64,000 nt of DNA from Immersiella caudata (lineage: Eukaryota; Ascomycota; Sordariomycetes; Sordariales; Lasiosphaeriaceae), in assembly GCA_030512335.1 (NCBI GenBank), contig JAULSU010000005.1:620001-684000 (forward strand). The letters are read 5' to 3'. Every line of letters starts with the position of its first letter. Positions within the stretch are counted from its first letter, which is position 1. Under the pieces are notes generated by a model that was given only the letters and a program-made list of their open reading frames with translations, was not told the origin of the DNA and searched no databases. Positions 33,674-43,281 of this stretch are shown piece by piece. The position numbers and the translations under genes were made by a program.

Positions 33674-34884
33674 TGTCGCGTGCTCGTCCGGCGTTGACGG
33701 TCGCTGGACGGGTCAGGGCTTGGACGCGGCGCTGTTCCGGATTAAAAGCTCATGCTCCTCTCCAGAATCCATAGTGTTGAAGCACTCCGCCGAGCGGAGC
33801 TTGAATTAAGGAACATCGTCTCGCAGAATCGGTCAGGCAACAAGGGGGACTTTTGACGAAGGAAGCTTGGCAGGATGCAAATCCAAGTCTGACCGAAAAT
33901 GCGACCGGCTGGCGCGGATGTCGATTGGGCGTCACTTCCCCCTGTCATCAGCCTCACAGGGCCAGAGCTGCAAGGATCCCAATTCGCTGACATGCCAAGT
34001 GCTCCAACGTTATGGCATGTTGACGGCCCGGGCTAGCTGCACAAGAGCGGCCGCTCCCTCCAATTCGTCTTTTTCCCGGAGACCGATCGATCGATCGACG
34101 GGAGATTGGTGATAGCTCGCACCCTCTTCGGCCCGGTCGGTTCAACCAGGAAGGCAAGAGCCGAAAAGAGCCAACTAAAAAGGTCAGTGGACTCTCCCGA
34201 TTGTGCTGACATCACGATCCCAATCCCAGAAGCTTCAAGCTTACAGAAAGCGGCCAAACCCGGGTCCAGTCAAGAAGACGACATGTCCCGCTTCTAGCCG
34301 TCGACTCTGCGCCCTGGAAACTGCCAACCGACCATTCCGTCCAGCCCAAGACCCAGTCCCAAGAGAAGGCAGTTTAAAGTCCCCGTGAGCTTGCCGAGGA
34401 AAAAACCACTCTGCCCCTAAACCGGCCCTCGTTGAAGTCTTGCCGGGTGGTATACCTCGCCTCAGTCTCATACTATCGAGTCTTGGTGATCAGGACACCG
34501 AGGTCCTAACCCCAGAAAATGGCAGGTGCTGCTCACCAAGTCAATCAGGCTCTAGGCACCCTACATCCATCCTACCGGATATCCCGTTCCTCTTCACGGC
34601 GCAGCACTACACCGCATTGAGGTCCAATCAGGGGCGTGCATATCCGCGTCGTAAGCACGGAGCGTCCATTCACACCACCTTATGGCTCCTTATCTCAAAT
34701 CGGTGCCGCAAATCCTACATGCTGCAGCCGCACGCGGAATAGTTGCTGAGCAGGTGTAGCATCCTAAGAGGTACCATCAGCTCGCCGACGCACACCTCGA
34801 GGGATATATAGACGTCACAATGTCCAACTCCATCCCTTGTAGACAGTCATTAAGGCCGTCTCCGCCCATCTCCATCACATCAAC
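33674..34884. promoter_or_regulatory. Divergent promoter region, DUF3176 pseudogene/SDR gene
   Basis: No supported gene in 1.2 kb. A TATA-like GGGATATATAGA lies at about 34801-34812, roughly 75 bp before the SDR ATG. A short GATC tetramer run occurs near 34086. Confidence 0.45.
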
Positions 34885-35820
34885 ATGGCCACCAAAAAGG
34901 TCGCCATCGTCACTGGCGCGGCCGTAAGTTCCCACCCCTCCCCTGCAATCCCTCCCCCAGACTGACCCTCCCAGTCCGGAATCGGCCTCGCCCTCGCAAC
35001 CTCCCTGGTCCAAAAGAACTGGCTCGTCGCCCTCCTCGACATCAACACTACCGGCGGCACCGTCCTCGCCACCAAACTCGGCCCCTCCGCCCTCTTTATC
35101 GAAACCGACGTCGCCTCCTACGCCTCCCAACAATCCGCCTTCACCCAAGCCTTTGCCCACTTCGGCCGCATCGACGCAGTCTGCGCAAACGCGGGCATCG
35201 TCGATCGCTGGTCTCTCTACGACCTGCGCGACACCAAAGCCCGAACCGTACAGGACGTTCCACCCGCGCCGGATCTAACCGCCACAAATGTCGATCTCAA
35301 GGGCGTGATCTATGGGATTCGACTGGCGGTGCATTTCATGCGGTTTAACCCGCCGCTCGCAGACGGTTCTACGCCGGGGAAGAAGATTGTTGTTACTTCC
35401 AGCATTGCTGGCGCGGTACCGCATCCTGCGTTGCCGGAGTACTCAGCTGCCAAATCGGGGGTGATAGGTCTAGTAAGGGCGATCGCGCCGGTGTTGAAGG
35501 CGAGGGAGGGGATTGCAGTGAATGCGCTTTGTCCCGGGCTGGCGGCGACGGCGGTATTGCCGGAGTTTGTAGTGGATGCGGTGGGGGGTGAGCTGTTAAC
35601 GCCGGTGGCGGAGGTGGTGAAGGCGTATTAGGGGTATTTGGAGGCGGAGGGGGAGAAGGCGGGGGAGGTGTTGGAGGTTGTTAGGGGGGCGGTGGATGTT
35701 GTGCCGAAGCCGAGGGTGAAGACGGAGTTGGGGAGGAAGATGATGGCTGCAGGGATGGAGCCTATCTTTGGGGCGTTGCATGGTGGGGAGAGTGGTGTTG
35801 ATCTTGAGGGTTTCTTTTGA
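34885..35820 (+). pseudogene. Short-chain dehydrogenase (15-hydroxyprostaglandin dehydrogenase-like) with premature TAG
   Basis: Exon 1 34885-34923, intron 34924-34974, then an open frame to TAG at 35629-35631 (231 aa), continuing in the same frame to TGA at 35818-35820. It is a classical SDR: VTGAASGIG (NAD-binding), CANAG, TSSIAG and YSAAK (catalytic Ser, Tyr, Lys), all before the TAG. Beyond the stop the sequence stays family-like (GYLEAEGEKAGEVLEVVRGAVDVVPKP, then MEPIFGALHGG), which is the usual substrate-lobe C-terminus. This argues that TAG replaced GAG or a similar codon. The truncated product keeps the active site but loses the C-terminal lobe, so it may be inactive or altered. Codon ends switch from C-rich to G-rich halfway. 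Confidence 0.75.
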
Positions 35821-36290
35821 GGGTTCTTTGTGGAGAAAGAGGGAAGTTGTGGGCGGTGTCGCTGAGGTGGAGTTTGTGGCTTTGTCGGTTGGTCACGGTA
35901 CTGGGGAGAATTGGAAACTCAGATCGATCAAATGCGATGAGATCAACCAGGTTTGTTTGATGGCCCCACGTGTAGTTGCCACAGATGATCCGGGCCACGG
36001 TGTGCACTCTGTTCTAAGGCCCACCCGGTTTTACGATGACTCCGTCCGTTTGAGTCCTCTTCCCAAATCCTGCCACAAGACGACAGTTGAGGTTCTGAAG
36101 GGAACGCCTATCGATACACAACGATTCTCACAAATTTCCTCAACCGAGCAGAATACCCTGACCATAGCTTGACGCAGCACCAACAAAATCCCTTCCGGTG
36201 CTCGTTCTATTCCCCATTCTTACCGTGTTCTCGGCGATGCGAGGGCCAGTCCCCGGCAGATTTCCGCCAGCCAAACACAAACCCAGCACC
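35821..36290. other. Intergenic SDR/BTB
   Basis: Promoter side of the BTB gene; nothing else seen. An additional upstream exon of the BTB gene cannot be excluded. Confidence 0.4.
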
Positions 36291-37586
36291 ATGCCGTCGA
36301 TTCCAGTACATAGGGCCGACCTCGAGCGGGACAGCGAGGTGTCCCCAAACGGTGTGGTATGCCTCGCACATGCGCACCCCCTGTAGCTCACGCAGGAAAC
36401 AGTTTACACTGACAAAACGCTCTAGGAAACGACCGTTTTCCCCGACCTTTCCGGCCTCTTCATGTCCGAGAGGTACTCCGATTTGGTCATTCGGTGCAAA
36501 GAAAAGCACTTTAGAGCCCATTGCGCGATTGTTTGTCCCCAGTCGACAGTTTTGGATGCTGCTGTCCGAGTCACCCAGGCCACAAAGGTACAGTTGCTGC
36601 CTCTTCACCCCAATTATTTTATTCTTCCCACTTATTGTCTCCAGCACTCAGTCAGTTTGACAAACGGTTATCTCCTTGACCTCGACGGTCCAACCGACGT
36701 GTCCCTTCATTCTGATGAACCAGACACTCTGCAACGTCTTCTCGAGTTCATGTACACCGGAACGTACCAGGAGACACGCTTGTCTCGAAAGACAAAGGTG
36801 AAGAAACCAAAGGGCGATGGGCTATCTGCCTCCAGCGGGGACACATGCACGTTGCAAGGAGATGAACAGGTTGGCATCGAGGAGTACGAGGAGAACAGGT
36901 ATGCCAGGAGCCTCACAGATCACTATTGGGGTGATGGATGGTACGTTGACGATGGGAACCTCAACAGGGGTGATACAGACGCCGAGGATGAAGACGACGA
37001 GAGCGAAGACGAAGAGGACAACTATGACGACGACGATGAAGGAGATGTCGACGAAGACGATAGCGACAGCGACGAGAGTTATGTTGGCCACAGCAGCGAG
37101 TCGGCCAGCAGCGAGCCGAGCACCGATGACGATGACGATGACGACGACGAAGAAATGGGCGATGCGGAGGACATTGCCGCAGAATTGAACAGCGACGAAG
37201 AACTCCAAGTCCCCAAGCGACACCGGTGCAGGTCTCTGTTCGCCCATCTCCGAGTCTATCTCCTCGCCGACAAGTACAAGGTCGAGCCCCTGCGGAAACT
37301 TGCCAGACACCGGTTCAAGATGGAAGCTGAAATTGTCTATCGCACTGCGCCTGAATGGCCCGACGTGGTTGATGAGCTCCTTGCAACTTCCCGGGACGAC
37401 GATCATTTCATCCGAGACATCCCGACCGTGCTCACGGCCTCCATGCTGAACACCGAGGCCAAATTTCACTGGAGAATGTTCCCCATCCTGCAGAAACATG
37501 GAGGCTTTACCCTGCGCGTCATGGACCATTTAGCAATGTCTCAGAAACTCAGCTTGACCACACATGATAGAAAACTTGAGGCATAG
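36291..37586 (+). CDS. BTB/POZ-domain protein with long acidic insert
   Basis: Proposed exons: 36291-36356, 36426-36587, 36645-37586. The first intron has donor GTATGC, branch CTGAC and acceptor CTCTAG. The second (57 nt, pyrimidine-rich, GTACAG..CTCCAG) is in frame and could be read through. The BTB fold shows LFMSERYSDLVIRC, FRAHCAIVCPQS and LQRLLEFMYTGTY. After it comes a strongly acidic Asp/Glu/Ser tract (about residues 185-260), then RSLFAHLRVYLLADKYKVEPLRKLARHRF, the usual BTB C-terminal helices. Fungal BTB proteins of this kind are mostly uncharacterised; some serve as Cul3 adaptors. The start is uncertain because the gene could instead begin at ATG 36462. Confidence 0.7.
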
Positions 37587-37852
37587 GTTTAACATCCTGT
37601 CTTTTATCTGTCCAGTCAACATAGAGACTCTGGGTAGTCGTTCCAGGTGTAGGGCACATCAACCCCTGCATGGAATGCAACTTTGTGATTCGTCCAATAT
37701 TGTGCTGGTGCAACCACGGCGGTCAGGGGCTGGGCACCAACCGCGGACAACCCCAAACCTCCCCGAAACCCAACATCTCAACCACCACAGCATCCAAGTT
37801 ACGACATCATTTCCACCATCCTAACCCCAACCCTACCTGCTCACCACTCATC

Positions 37853-38650
37853 ATGGCGCCGCCGCCGCTCCCCAAGCTGATCCTCTACCGAATAGACGGC
37901 GCCTGCTCCCTCGCAGCGCACATGACGCTGCACGAGCTCCAAATCTACTTCACCACAACCCGCATGGTCATCAACCCCACCACCCAAAAAGCCGAAGCCG
38001 CCGACGGCACCCTCACCTACGACGACTACGTCCGCGAAATCCACCCCAACGGCCAAGTCCCCGCCCTCGAGGTCTACCCTCCTGAGTCTCACTCCAACGG
38101 CACTACAACCCCTGAAAACAAAAATGAAACCCCCGAAGGTGAACCTCACAAACCATCGCCACCCGTAGCCATCACCGAAAACCCCGCTATCCTCATGTAC
38201 ATCGCCGACCTAGCCACCTCCCTAAACCCCAACACCGCCCCCAAACTCGCAGGTTCCACCCTTCTCGAACGCGCCCAGGTAACGAGCTGGCTTACCTTCC
38301 TCTCTGGCTCCGTCCACGGACAGGCGTTCGGTGCACTGTACCGACCCAGGCGGTACATCGACGGGGAGCGGTTTCCCCAGGCAGAGACCGCGGTGCGGGA
38401 GGCGGGGAGACGGAGTCTGGATTTGTTTTATGGGCAGATTGAGGATCGGTTGGTGGAGGGGAAGTGGGCGGTGGGCGAGGGGATGACGGTGGCGGATTTT
38501 AATCTGTATGTGTTTTATCGGTGGGGGATTGATTTGGGGATCAAGATGAAGGAGGTGTATCCAAAGTGGAGCGATTTGGCGAGGAGGTTGGAGGGGAGGC
38601 CGAGTGTGAAGACGGCGGTTTGGTTGGAGGGGTTGGGGTCTGTTTTTTGA
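37853..38650 (+). CDS. Glutathione S-transferase, beta-class-like
   Basis: Single exon, 265 aa; ATG at 37853 (MAPPPLPKLILY). The N-terminal thioredoxin fold begins LILYRIDGACSLAAHMTLHE; the GACS with Cys18 is the signature of bacterial beta-class GSTs. HPNGQVPALEV (cis-Pro) and ITENPAILMYIAD follow. A 30-residue hydrophilic insert (about 83-112, Asn/Thr/Pro/Glu-rich) interrupts the domain before the glutathione-binding loop. The C-terminal helical domain is complete (VADFNLYVFYRWGIDLG). Role: glutathione conjugation or thiol chemistry, cytosolic. Third codon positions are mostly C in the first half and G or T in the second half. Confidence 0.85.
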   Translation: MAPPPLPKLILYRIDGACSLAAHMTLHELQIYFTTTRMVINPTTQKAEAADGTLTYDDYVREIHPNGQVPALEVYPPESHSNGTTTPENKNETPEGEPHKPSPPVAITENPAILMYIADLATSLNPNTAPKLAGSTLLERAQVTSWLTFLSGSVHGQAFGALYRPRRYIDGERFPQAETAVREAGRRSLDLFYGQIEDRLVEGKWAVGEGMTVADFNLYVFYRWGIDLGIKMKEVYPKWSDLARRLEGRPSVKTAVWLEGLGSVF

Positions 38651-38972
38651 GGGGAGCGTTACTGATGAGTGATGAGAGAGGCGAAAGTAGAGTTTACGGG
38701 TCAGGCAACGAAGAAGGTAGATTCTAATAGCGATCACCAGCTGAGATATCAAGAACAAAGATCTTCATAAACTTGAAATTTAGAAACAAGACCAACCCAA
38801 AGGCAAACCAGTCTATCCAAAACTCCCAATCGCCAACAATCATGCCCCCACATCCTCTCCAAATACCCAGCCATAGCCAAACTCATCCTCTCACAGCCCT
38901 CCACCCCTTCTCCGCAGCCTTCTCCTCACTCAAATGCTTCCACCCCAATTCCTTCCTCGCCGAACAAACTAC
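38651..38972. other. Convergent intergenic region
   Basis: 3' flanks of the GST gene and of the decayed proline-rich gene; no gene seen. Confidence 0.45.
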
Positions 38973-39499
38973 CTACATAATCGAAAACGCCAACCTGCCC
39001 AGCCTCCCTCTGGTAAGATCCCTAATCAGCCCCACCGGATCATACCCCATCCGTCTCAACTCGGCCTCAATCTCCTCCTCAACCTCACTCTCCGGCAACA
39101 CCACATTCTGCCCCTTCCTCTTCCTGATATTCCCCCTCGCCACAGCCGTTATCAAAATGACCCTCTCCGCCGAGGCAGGAAGTAACCCCTCCTCGATACG
39201 ACTCATCACGTCGATGGCTCTGTTTATGAATACCCTCTCCACCACCGCGCGATGGAATTCGTGATCTTCACTGCTGCAAGGGAAGTCGGGCCGGATGCGT
39301 CGTGCGATAGAGTGAGGGCACCACTTGTGCTCGGCGAAGGAGAGGACGAGGCGGATGTAGCCGGCGAGGAAATGGCGGGTGTCGGGGATGGAGGGGGGTG
39401 AGGACTCGGACGGGCGCGGGTAGATGAAGTAGATCATGTTGGTGATCCATTGGGGTCGGGGGCTCTCTGGGCCACCGGAGTCGTCAGGGAAGAATGGTT

Positions 39500-39799
39500 G
39501 GGGGCTTCTCGGAGGTGGTGGATTCCTTGGAGGACGTGGGTTTCCTGGGGTTGATGAATTTCTTGGAGGTGGTGCATCCCGAGGTGGTGTGTTTCTTAGG
39601 GATGCTCTTAGGGGTGGTGGAATAATTCGAAACTGTGGCCTTCTTGGAGAAGGTGGGTTCCCTTCAGTTAGTGGACCCCTCGGAGATGGTGCATTTCCAG
39701 GTGGTGAAGCGGGAGGAGGAGCCGCATTTCGAGGTGTTGCGTTTCTTAGGGGCGGTGGAATAATTGTACCTGGTGGCCTTCTTGGAGGTGAAGAGGGAG
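39500..39799. repeat. Two degenerate copies of a ~150-bp tandem repeat
   Basis: Segments 39581-39649 and 39731-39787 share the order GAGGTG..GTTTCTTAGG..GGTGGAATAATT..GGCCTTCTTGGAG and lie 150 bp apart. They sit inside the proline-rich part of the decayed gene (glycine-rich if read on the plus strand). Confidence 0.6.
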
Positions 39800-39934
39800 G
39801 AGATGATGCTCGTGTTCGACGGGGCGGAGGGAATTCTGAGCGTTGGCGACGGGCTCGAGGGCCTGTCAGTGGCGCCCATTGAGATCGCTGTAGCTCAGGG
39901 TGTCGTCGTCGAGGTGGAAGTTTGGGGTACCGCA

Positions 39935-39958
39935 CCCCCCCCCCCCCCCCCCCCCCCC
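39935..39958. repeat. C24 homopolymer tract
   Basis: 24 consecutive C on the plus strand, within a putative minus-strand coding region. The frames on its two sides differ. Confidence 0.9.
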
Positions 39959-40506
39959 AGGGGCGCCACCTTCAGGGGAGCTCAGTCCAGCGGTCCTCTT
40001 CTCTGCTTTCACCGGGCGCCGCGAGGCTATTGTGCTCAATAGCTGACGAGCTAGGTCTCTCAAGCCATCAGAGGTCATCTATGCCTCGTCATCCGCTGAA
40101 AAGACCACACCAGACGAAAACTTATGTAGTCTCTCTCGATACACCCCATGGACAAAGTCCTCCACAGTTTCATCATCCGACTCATCCGCGGCCTGCCAAG
40201 GACGTTCCATACAGGGCAGCCACCAGCCAGCAAAGACCCATACAGCGCCCTGGCTTCCGTCGACAGCCCGAGTCCATACCCCAGTGCATCAACCTCCGGC
40301 TCGTGTTTCTGATGCTGTCCGCTTGCCTGCTCATCCCGACCATCCGGTGGCTCGCGCTGTTGTGGTGACTGAGTCTTGTTGCGTTCTCGGAATTCTCGTG
40401 CAGCTTCAGCATGGGCGGCGTTTTCTTCGACAAGTTCTCGTAGCCAATCGACCACTTCGGCGGTCTGGGGCATCAGCGTCGGGGAGACGTCAGTTGCAGA
40501 TCCCAT

Positions 40507-40919
40507 CTTCAGATGTGGTACAATCTTGCGCGGATGGCGGTTGAGAGTTCGACATCGCTGCCACTGGAGTGCAGCGTATTTTTCTTGAAGAGATGATTGG
40601 GGGTTTGATTGGGAACTCAACCGGAGGGGTCAGCTCTTGGATTGAGTCTGAGTTGGAAAAAAGCCCTATTGCGAGACAAAGAGTTTGGTAAGGGGCGGGG
40701 GACAACACAGAGGGTGCAGCTGACAGCTGAAATCTGGCCCGTCTAATCTTAGACATGGCAGATGAGAAGCACAGCAAAGATAATCTCTTTTCGAAACGCC
40801 TGGACACTAACGAAGGCCGGAAACGGACTATTGTCAATTAGCCAATATATTCTATGAGTGCATTGTTGTATACAGAGCGCCCAGCCCGCTCGGAGACAGT
40901 TCTTTCATAACCGGCCCCT
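40507..40919. other. Intergenic
   Basis: 5' flank of the decayed gene and 3' flank of the transporter gene. The minus-strand frame stays open but carries no start codon. Confidence 0.4.
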
Positions 40920-42659
40920 TTATGTCAGAAAGCTGTGCACCACCGTCACAATCGTGGTGTATATCATACACACGGTTCCCAAGGCCATCATGGCAATGTC
41001 GGCCATCCTCGCCCGCTTCGTTATCGCAACCCCCTGGTAATGCAGATATGCAGGGTAGACATAGACTAGCGGAACACACGCGACCGAGCCGATGAGGGCG
41101 ACGAACTTGTCGAGATTGCCCGTCCCCAAGATCGACACGCCACCGCAAAAGGTGAGAATCGCCACTCGGAAGACGTTCTTGACCCACTTGGTCTGGAGGT
41201 CCCTCTTCCCAGACTTGTGGCCGAAGATTTTACCCTCAAAGATGCGCAGGGCCGGAAAGAGCTGAACCGGAGTCCCAACCAAAACGGCCACCGAGTAGAG
41301 AAACTGCACCGCGTTGACGAGCTTGCTGTCCTGCGGAAAGTTGTTGATGACTTCGACCTGCGTGAATGCACCAAACGTGGCGTAGCACAGTGCACCAACA
41401 GAGGTGAAGAGGACTGTGATGATGAACATGACAACTCCCAGCAGCCACTCAAAGCGCTCTGGCTTGGCCATGGAGGACTGGATCGGGAGGATTAGTCCGA
41501 TGCCCTCAAAGGTGAAGATGGCGGCGCCAATCATGAGGGTGTACTTTTCGGGGTTGAACAAGACAACCGTCTTATGGATGCCCTGTGACGCAAGCGTCGA
41601 AAAGTCGAACTGATAGATGTATGTAACGCCGATGAGGATACAAATGTCGGCCAGAAGCGCAGCTGGGCCAAGCTTTGAGATGTTGCGGATCCATGATAGG
41701 GGTACGAGGACGACCACCTGCATCGCAATGAGTCCACCTATCGACAATGGACTAGCCCCTCGCGTAACCGCGTTGAGAAACGTCAACAGATTCTCGGCGA
41801 CGAATACTATGCCGGCGCAGACGAAACCTAGCTGGGAGAGCGCAATCGACCATAGGATGAGATTCCGCATCCCTTCGCCCGAAATCTTGTAGCCCAGCTC
41901 GCCGTAGCCCCCGCCGTACTGCTGCTTGCACTGTAGGAGAATGTGAAAAGCCACCATCGTGACGGCCGAGACAACCACCATGGCCACCGATGAGAACAAA
42001 ATCCCTCCGTTGTTGAACGCATTCGGCAGAAACATGATTCCAGTGCCGACAAAGGCTTTCAACAACGTGAAGAAAGTCTTGGCTGTTCCTGCATTCGCCG
42101 ACCTGGCTGCCCTTGCTGCCCTGGCGCTTGCCCGCCGGCTCAGCAGTGCGGTTCTTTCGTTTGGTTCATTATCCTCATCCTCCATGTCTGAAACCGCCTC
42201 TTCGTCTGAGTCGGCGAGATCCTCACCGGCAAAGTCGCCATACAGGTCGAGAAACTCAACGAAATTCCGCGTGATGGGAAGTCGGGCAGCCATGAAATCG
42301 TGGCCTCGGGCCTGTCGCAGAAAAGCGCGTCTGAAGCCATTGGGGGCGAGCTGGTCGCCAACGGTCAGGCCGGCGGCATCGGATTCGGGCTCGAACTCTC
42401 GTGGGTTGTGGAACGTAGCGGCTCGTTTGTGGAGCTGACCCCGGGCCGCAGCGTCTAGCTTGAAGAGATCGCGATGGATGTCGCCGCCTTGGAGCTTCAG
42501 GGATGACTCCTCGCCCGATGCGGATCGGTTTACTTCTCTTGGGCCTGCCAGGGGCGGAGGTGTTCCGCCATCGAATTCCGCTGTGTATCCTGCAGGGAGG
42601 TGCTCCGATACCACCTCAGCCACGCGGCGGTCCTGTGGCATCGAGTCGTTGGTGGACAT
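40920..42659 (-). CDS. Vacuolar amino-acid transporter, AVT3/AVT4-like (AAAP family)
   Basis: Single exon, 579 aa; ATG at 42659. A hydrophilic N-terminus of about 190 residues with an acidic stretch (EDLADSDEEAVSDMEDEDNE) precedes about eleven membrane helices. The first is typical of the family: KTFFTLLKAFVGTGIMFLPNAF. Others include GGILFSSVAMVVVSAVTMVAFHILL, AAIFTFEGIGLILPIQSSM (conserved in AVT3-like proteins) and VALIGSVACVPLVYVYPAYLHY. Yeast Avt3/Avt4 export neutral amino acids from the vacuole. No lesion seen. The gene name is given by family only. Confidence 0.88.
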   Translation of the reverse strand: MSTNDSMPQDRRVAEVVSEHLPAGYTAEFDGGTPPPLAGPREVNRSASGEESSLKLQGGDIHRDLFKLDAAARGQLHKRAATFHNPREFEPESDAAGLTVGDQLAPNGFRRAFLRQARGHDFMAARLPITRNFVEFLDLYGDFAGEDLADSDEEAVSDMEDEDNEPNERTALLSRRASARAARAARSANAGTAKTFFTLLKAFVGTGIMFLPNAFNNGGILFSSVAMVVVSAVTMVAFHILLQCKQQYGGGYGELGYKISGEGMRNLILWSIALSQLGFVCAGIVFVAENLLTFLNAVTRGASPLSIGGLIAMQVVVLVPLSWIRNISKLGPAALLADICILIGVTYIYQFDFSTLASQGIHKTVVLFNPEKYTLMIGAAIFTFEGIGLILPIQSSMAKPERFEWLLGVVMFIITVLFTSVGALCYATFGAFTQVEVINNFPQDSKLVNAVQFLYSVAVLVGTPVQLFPALRIFEGKIFGHKSGKRDLQTKWVKNVFRVAILTFCGGVSILGTGNLDKFVALIGSVACVPLVYVYPAYLHYQGVAITKRARMADIAMMALGTVCMIYTTIVTVVHSFLT

Positions 42660-43281
42660 GGCGGAATCGGGTTATCGGTGTTCCCAACTGTCGATCATTC
42701 GAACACAGAGTAAGACCCCCTCCAAAAATTTAGGGATGAAAGCCAGAGTTGCGGGAAGCTGCAGTGTCAATGACGTCAGCGAGGGGCACAAAGTTTTTGG
42801 ACACAGGTTGGAACAAACAATGATTGCTATCAGATATTCGGCATATGAACAGACAATGCGCCGAGCAGACACTTCAAGGGGCAGATCAAGCTCCTCGCCT
42901 GGTGAGTTGAAGAAGGAAAGCTTCCGCCGAAACGGGCCAAGCCGACCAGTGACAGCACATGGAAAGGCGCTGTCGAATTTTCACAGCTGGTGGGGCTTCC
43001 CCGGAATCTGCAGCGTCGGGTGGCGACGGGATTGCTTGGCTTCCAGAAATTCCACTCGGGACGCTTGCAGACAGGGGGTTTCAGAATTGTCGTGGTCTGC
43101 TGACCCGGACCCGCAGCGGGATGTCTTCCAGAAGCAATCGATTCCAGGTTGCTCGGATCTCCAACGAACGCCGCTGCATCACCAGACCGCAGACCCTACC
43201 GTTTTCACCGCCTTGACGCATCAACTCAACCAGCTTTAGATTGCTACTGGTCCAATGCTACCCGCCCTCATCTGGCGTTCG
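42660..43281. other. Intergenic transporter/aminopeptidase
   Basis: Promoter region of the transporter gene and 3' flank of the aminopeptidase gene. No supported gene. Confidence 0.45.

Larger units (their letters stand above)
38973..40506 (-). pseudogene. Hypothetical proline-rich protein gene, several breaks
   Basis: No family recognised. Coding-like pieces run in order on the minus strand: from ATG 40506 (MGSATDVSPTLMPQTAEVVDWLRELVEEN), then after a slip near 40213 MERPWQAADESDDETVEDFV up to SADDEA and an in-frame TAG at 40081-40079. Next comes MTSDGLRDLARQLLSTIASRRP up to a C24 tract (39935-39958). After it another frame continues through a Pro/Arg-rich repeat into a well-formed C-terminus (ITNMIYFIYPRPSE, RHFLAGYIRLVLSFAEHKW, ERVFINRAIDVMSRIEEGLLP). 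The last 150 residues look like real coding sequence. Either this is a pseudogene or homopolymer and repeat tracts are misassembled. Introns could account for one of the joins but I found no good sites. Confidence 0.45.

Noticed and set aside
34081..34098. GATC tetranucleotide run
   Set aside because: Only about four units; too short to treat as a functional repeat.
38773..39264. 163-codon plus-strand ORF
   Set aside because: Antisense shadow of the coding-like C-terminus of the decayed proline-rich gene, which has the more protein-like sequence.
39436..39882. Glycine-rich plus-strand ORF (148 codons)
   Set aside because: It is the reverse reading of the proline-rich repeat; glycine richness comes only from the repeat composition.
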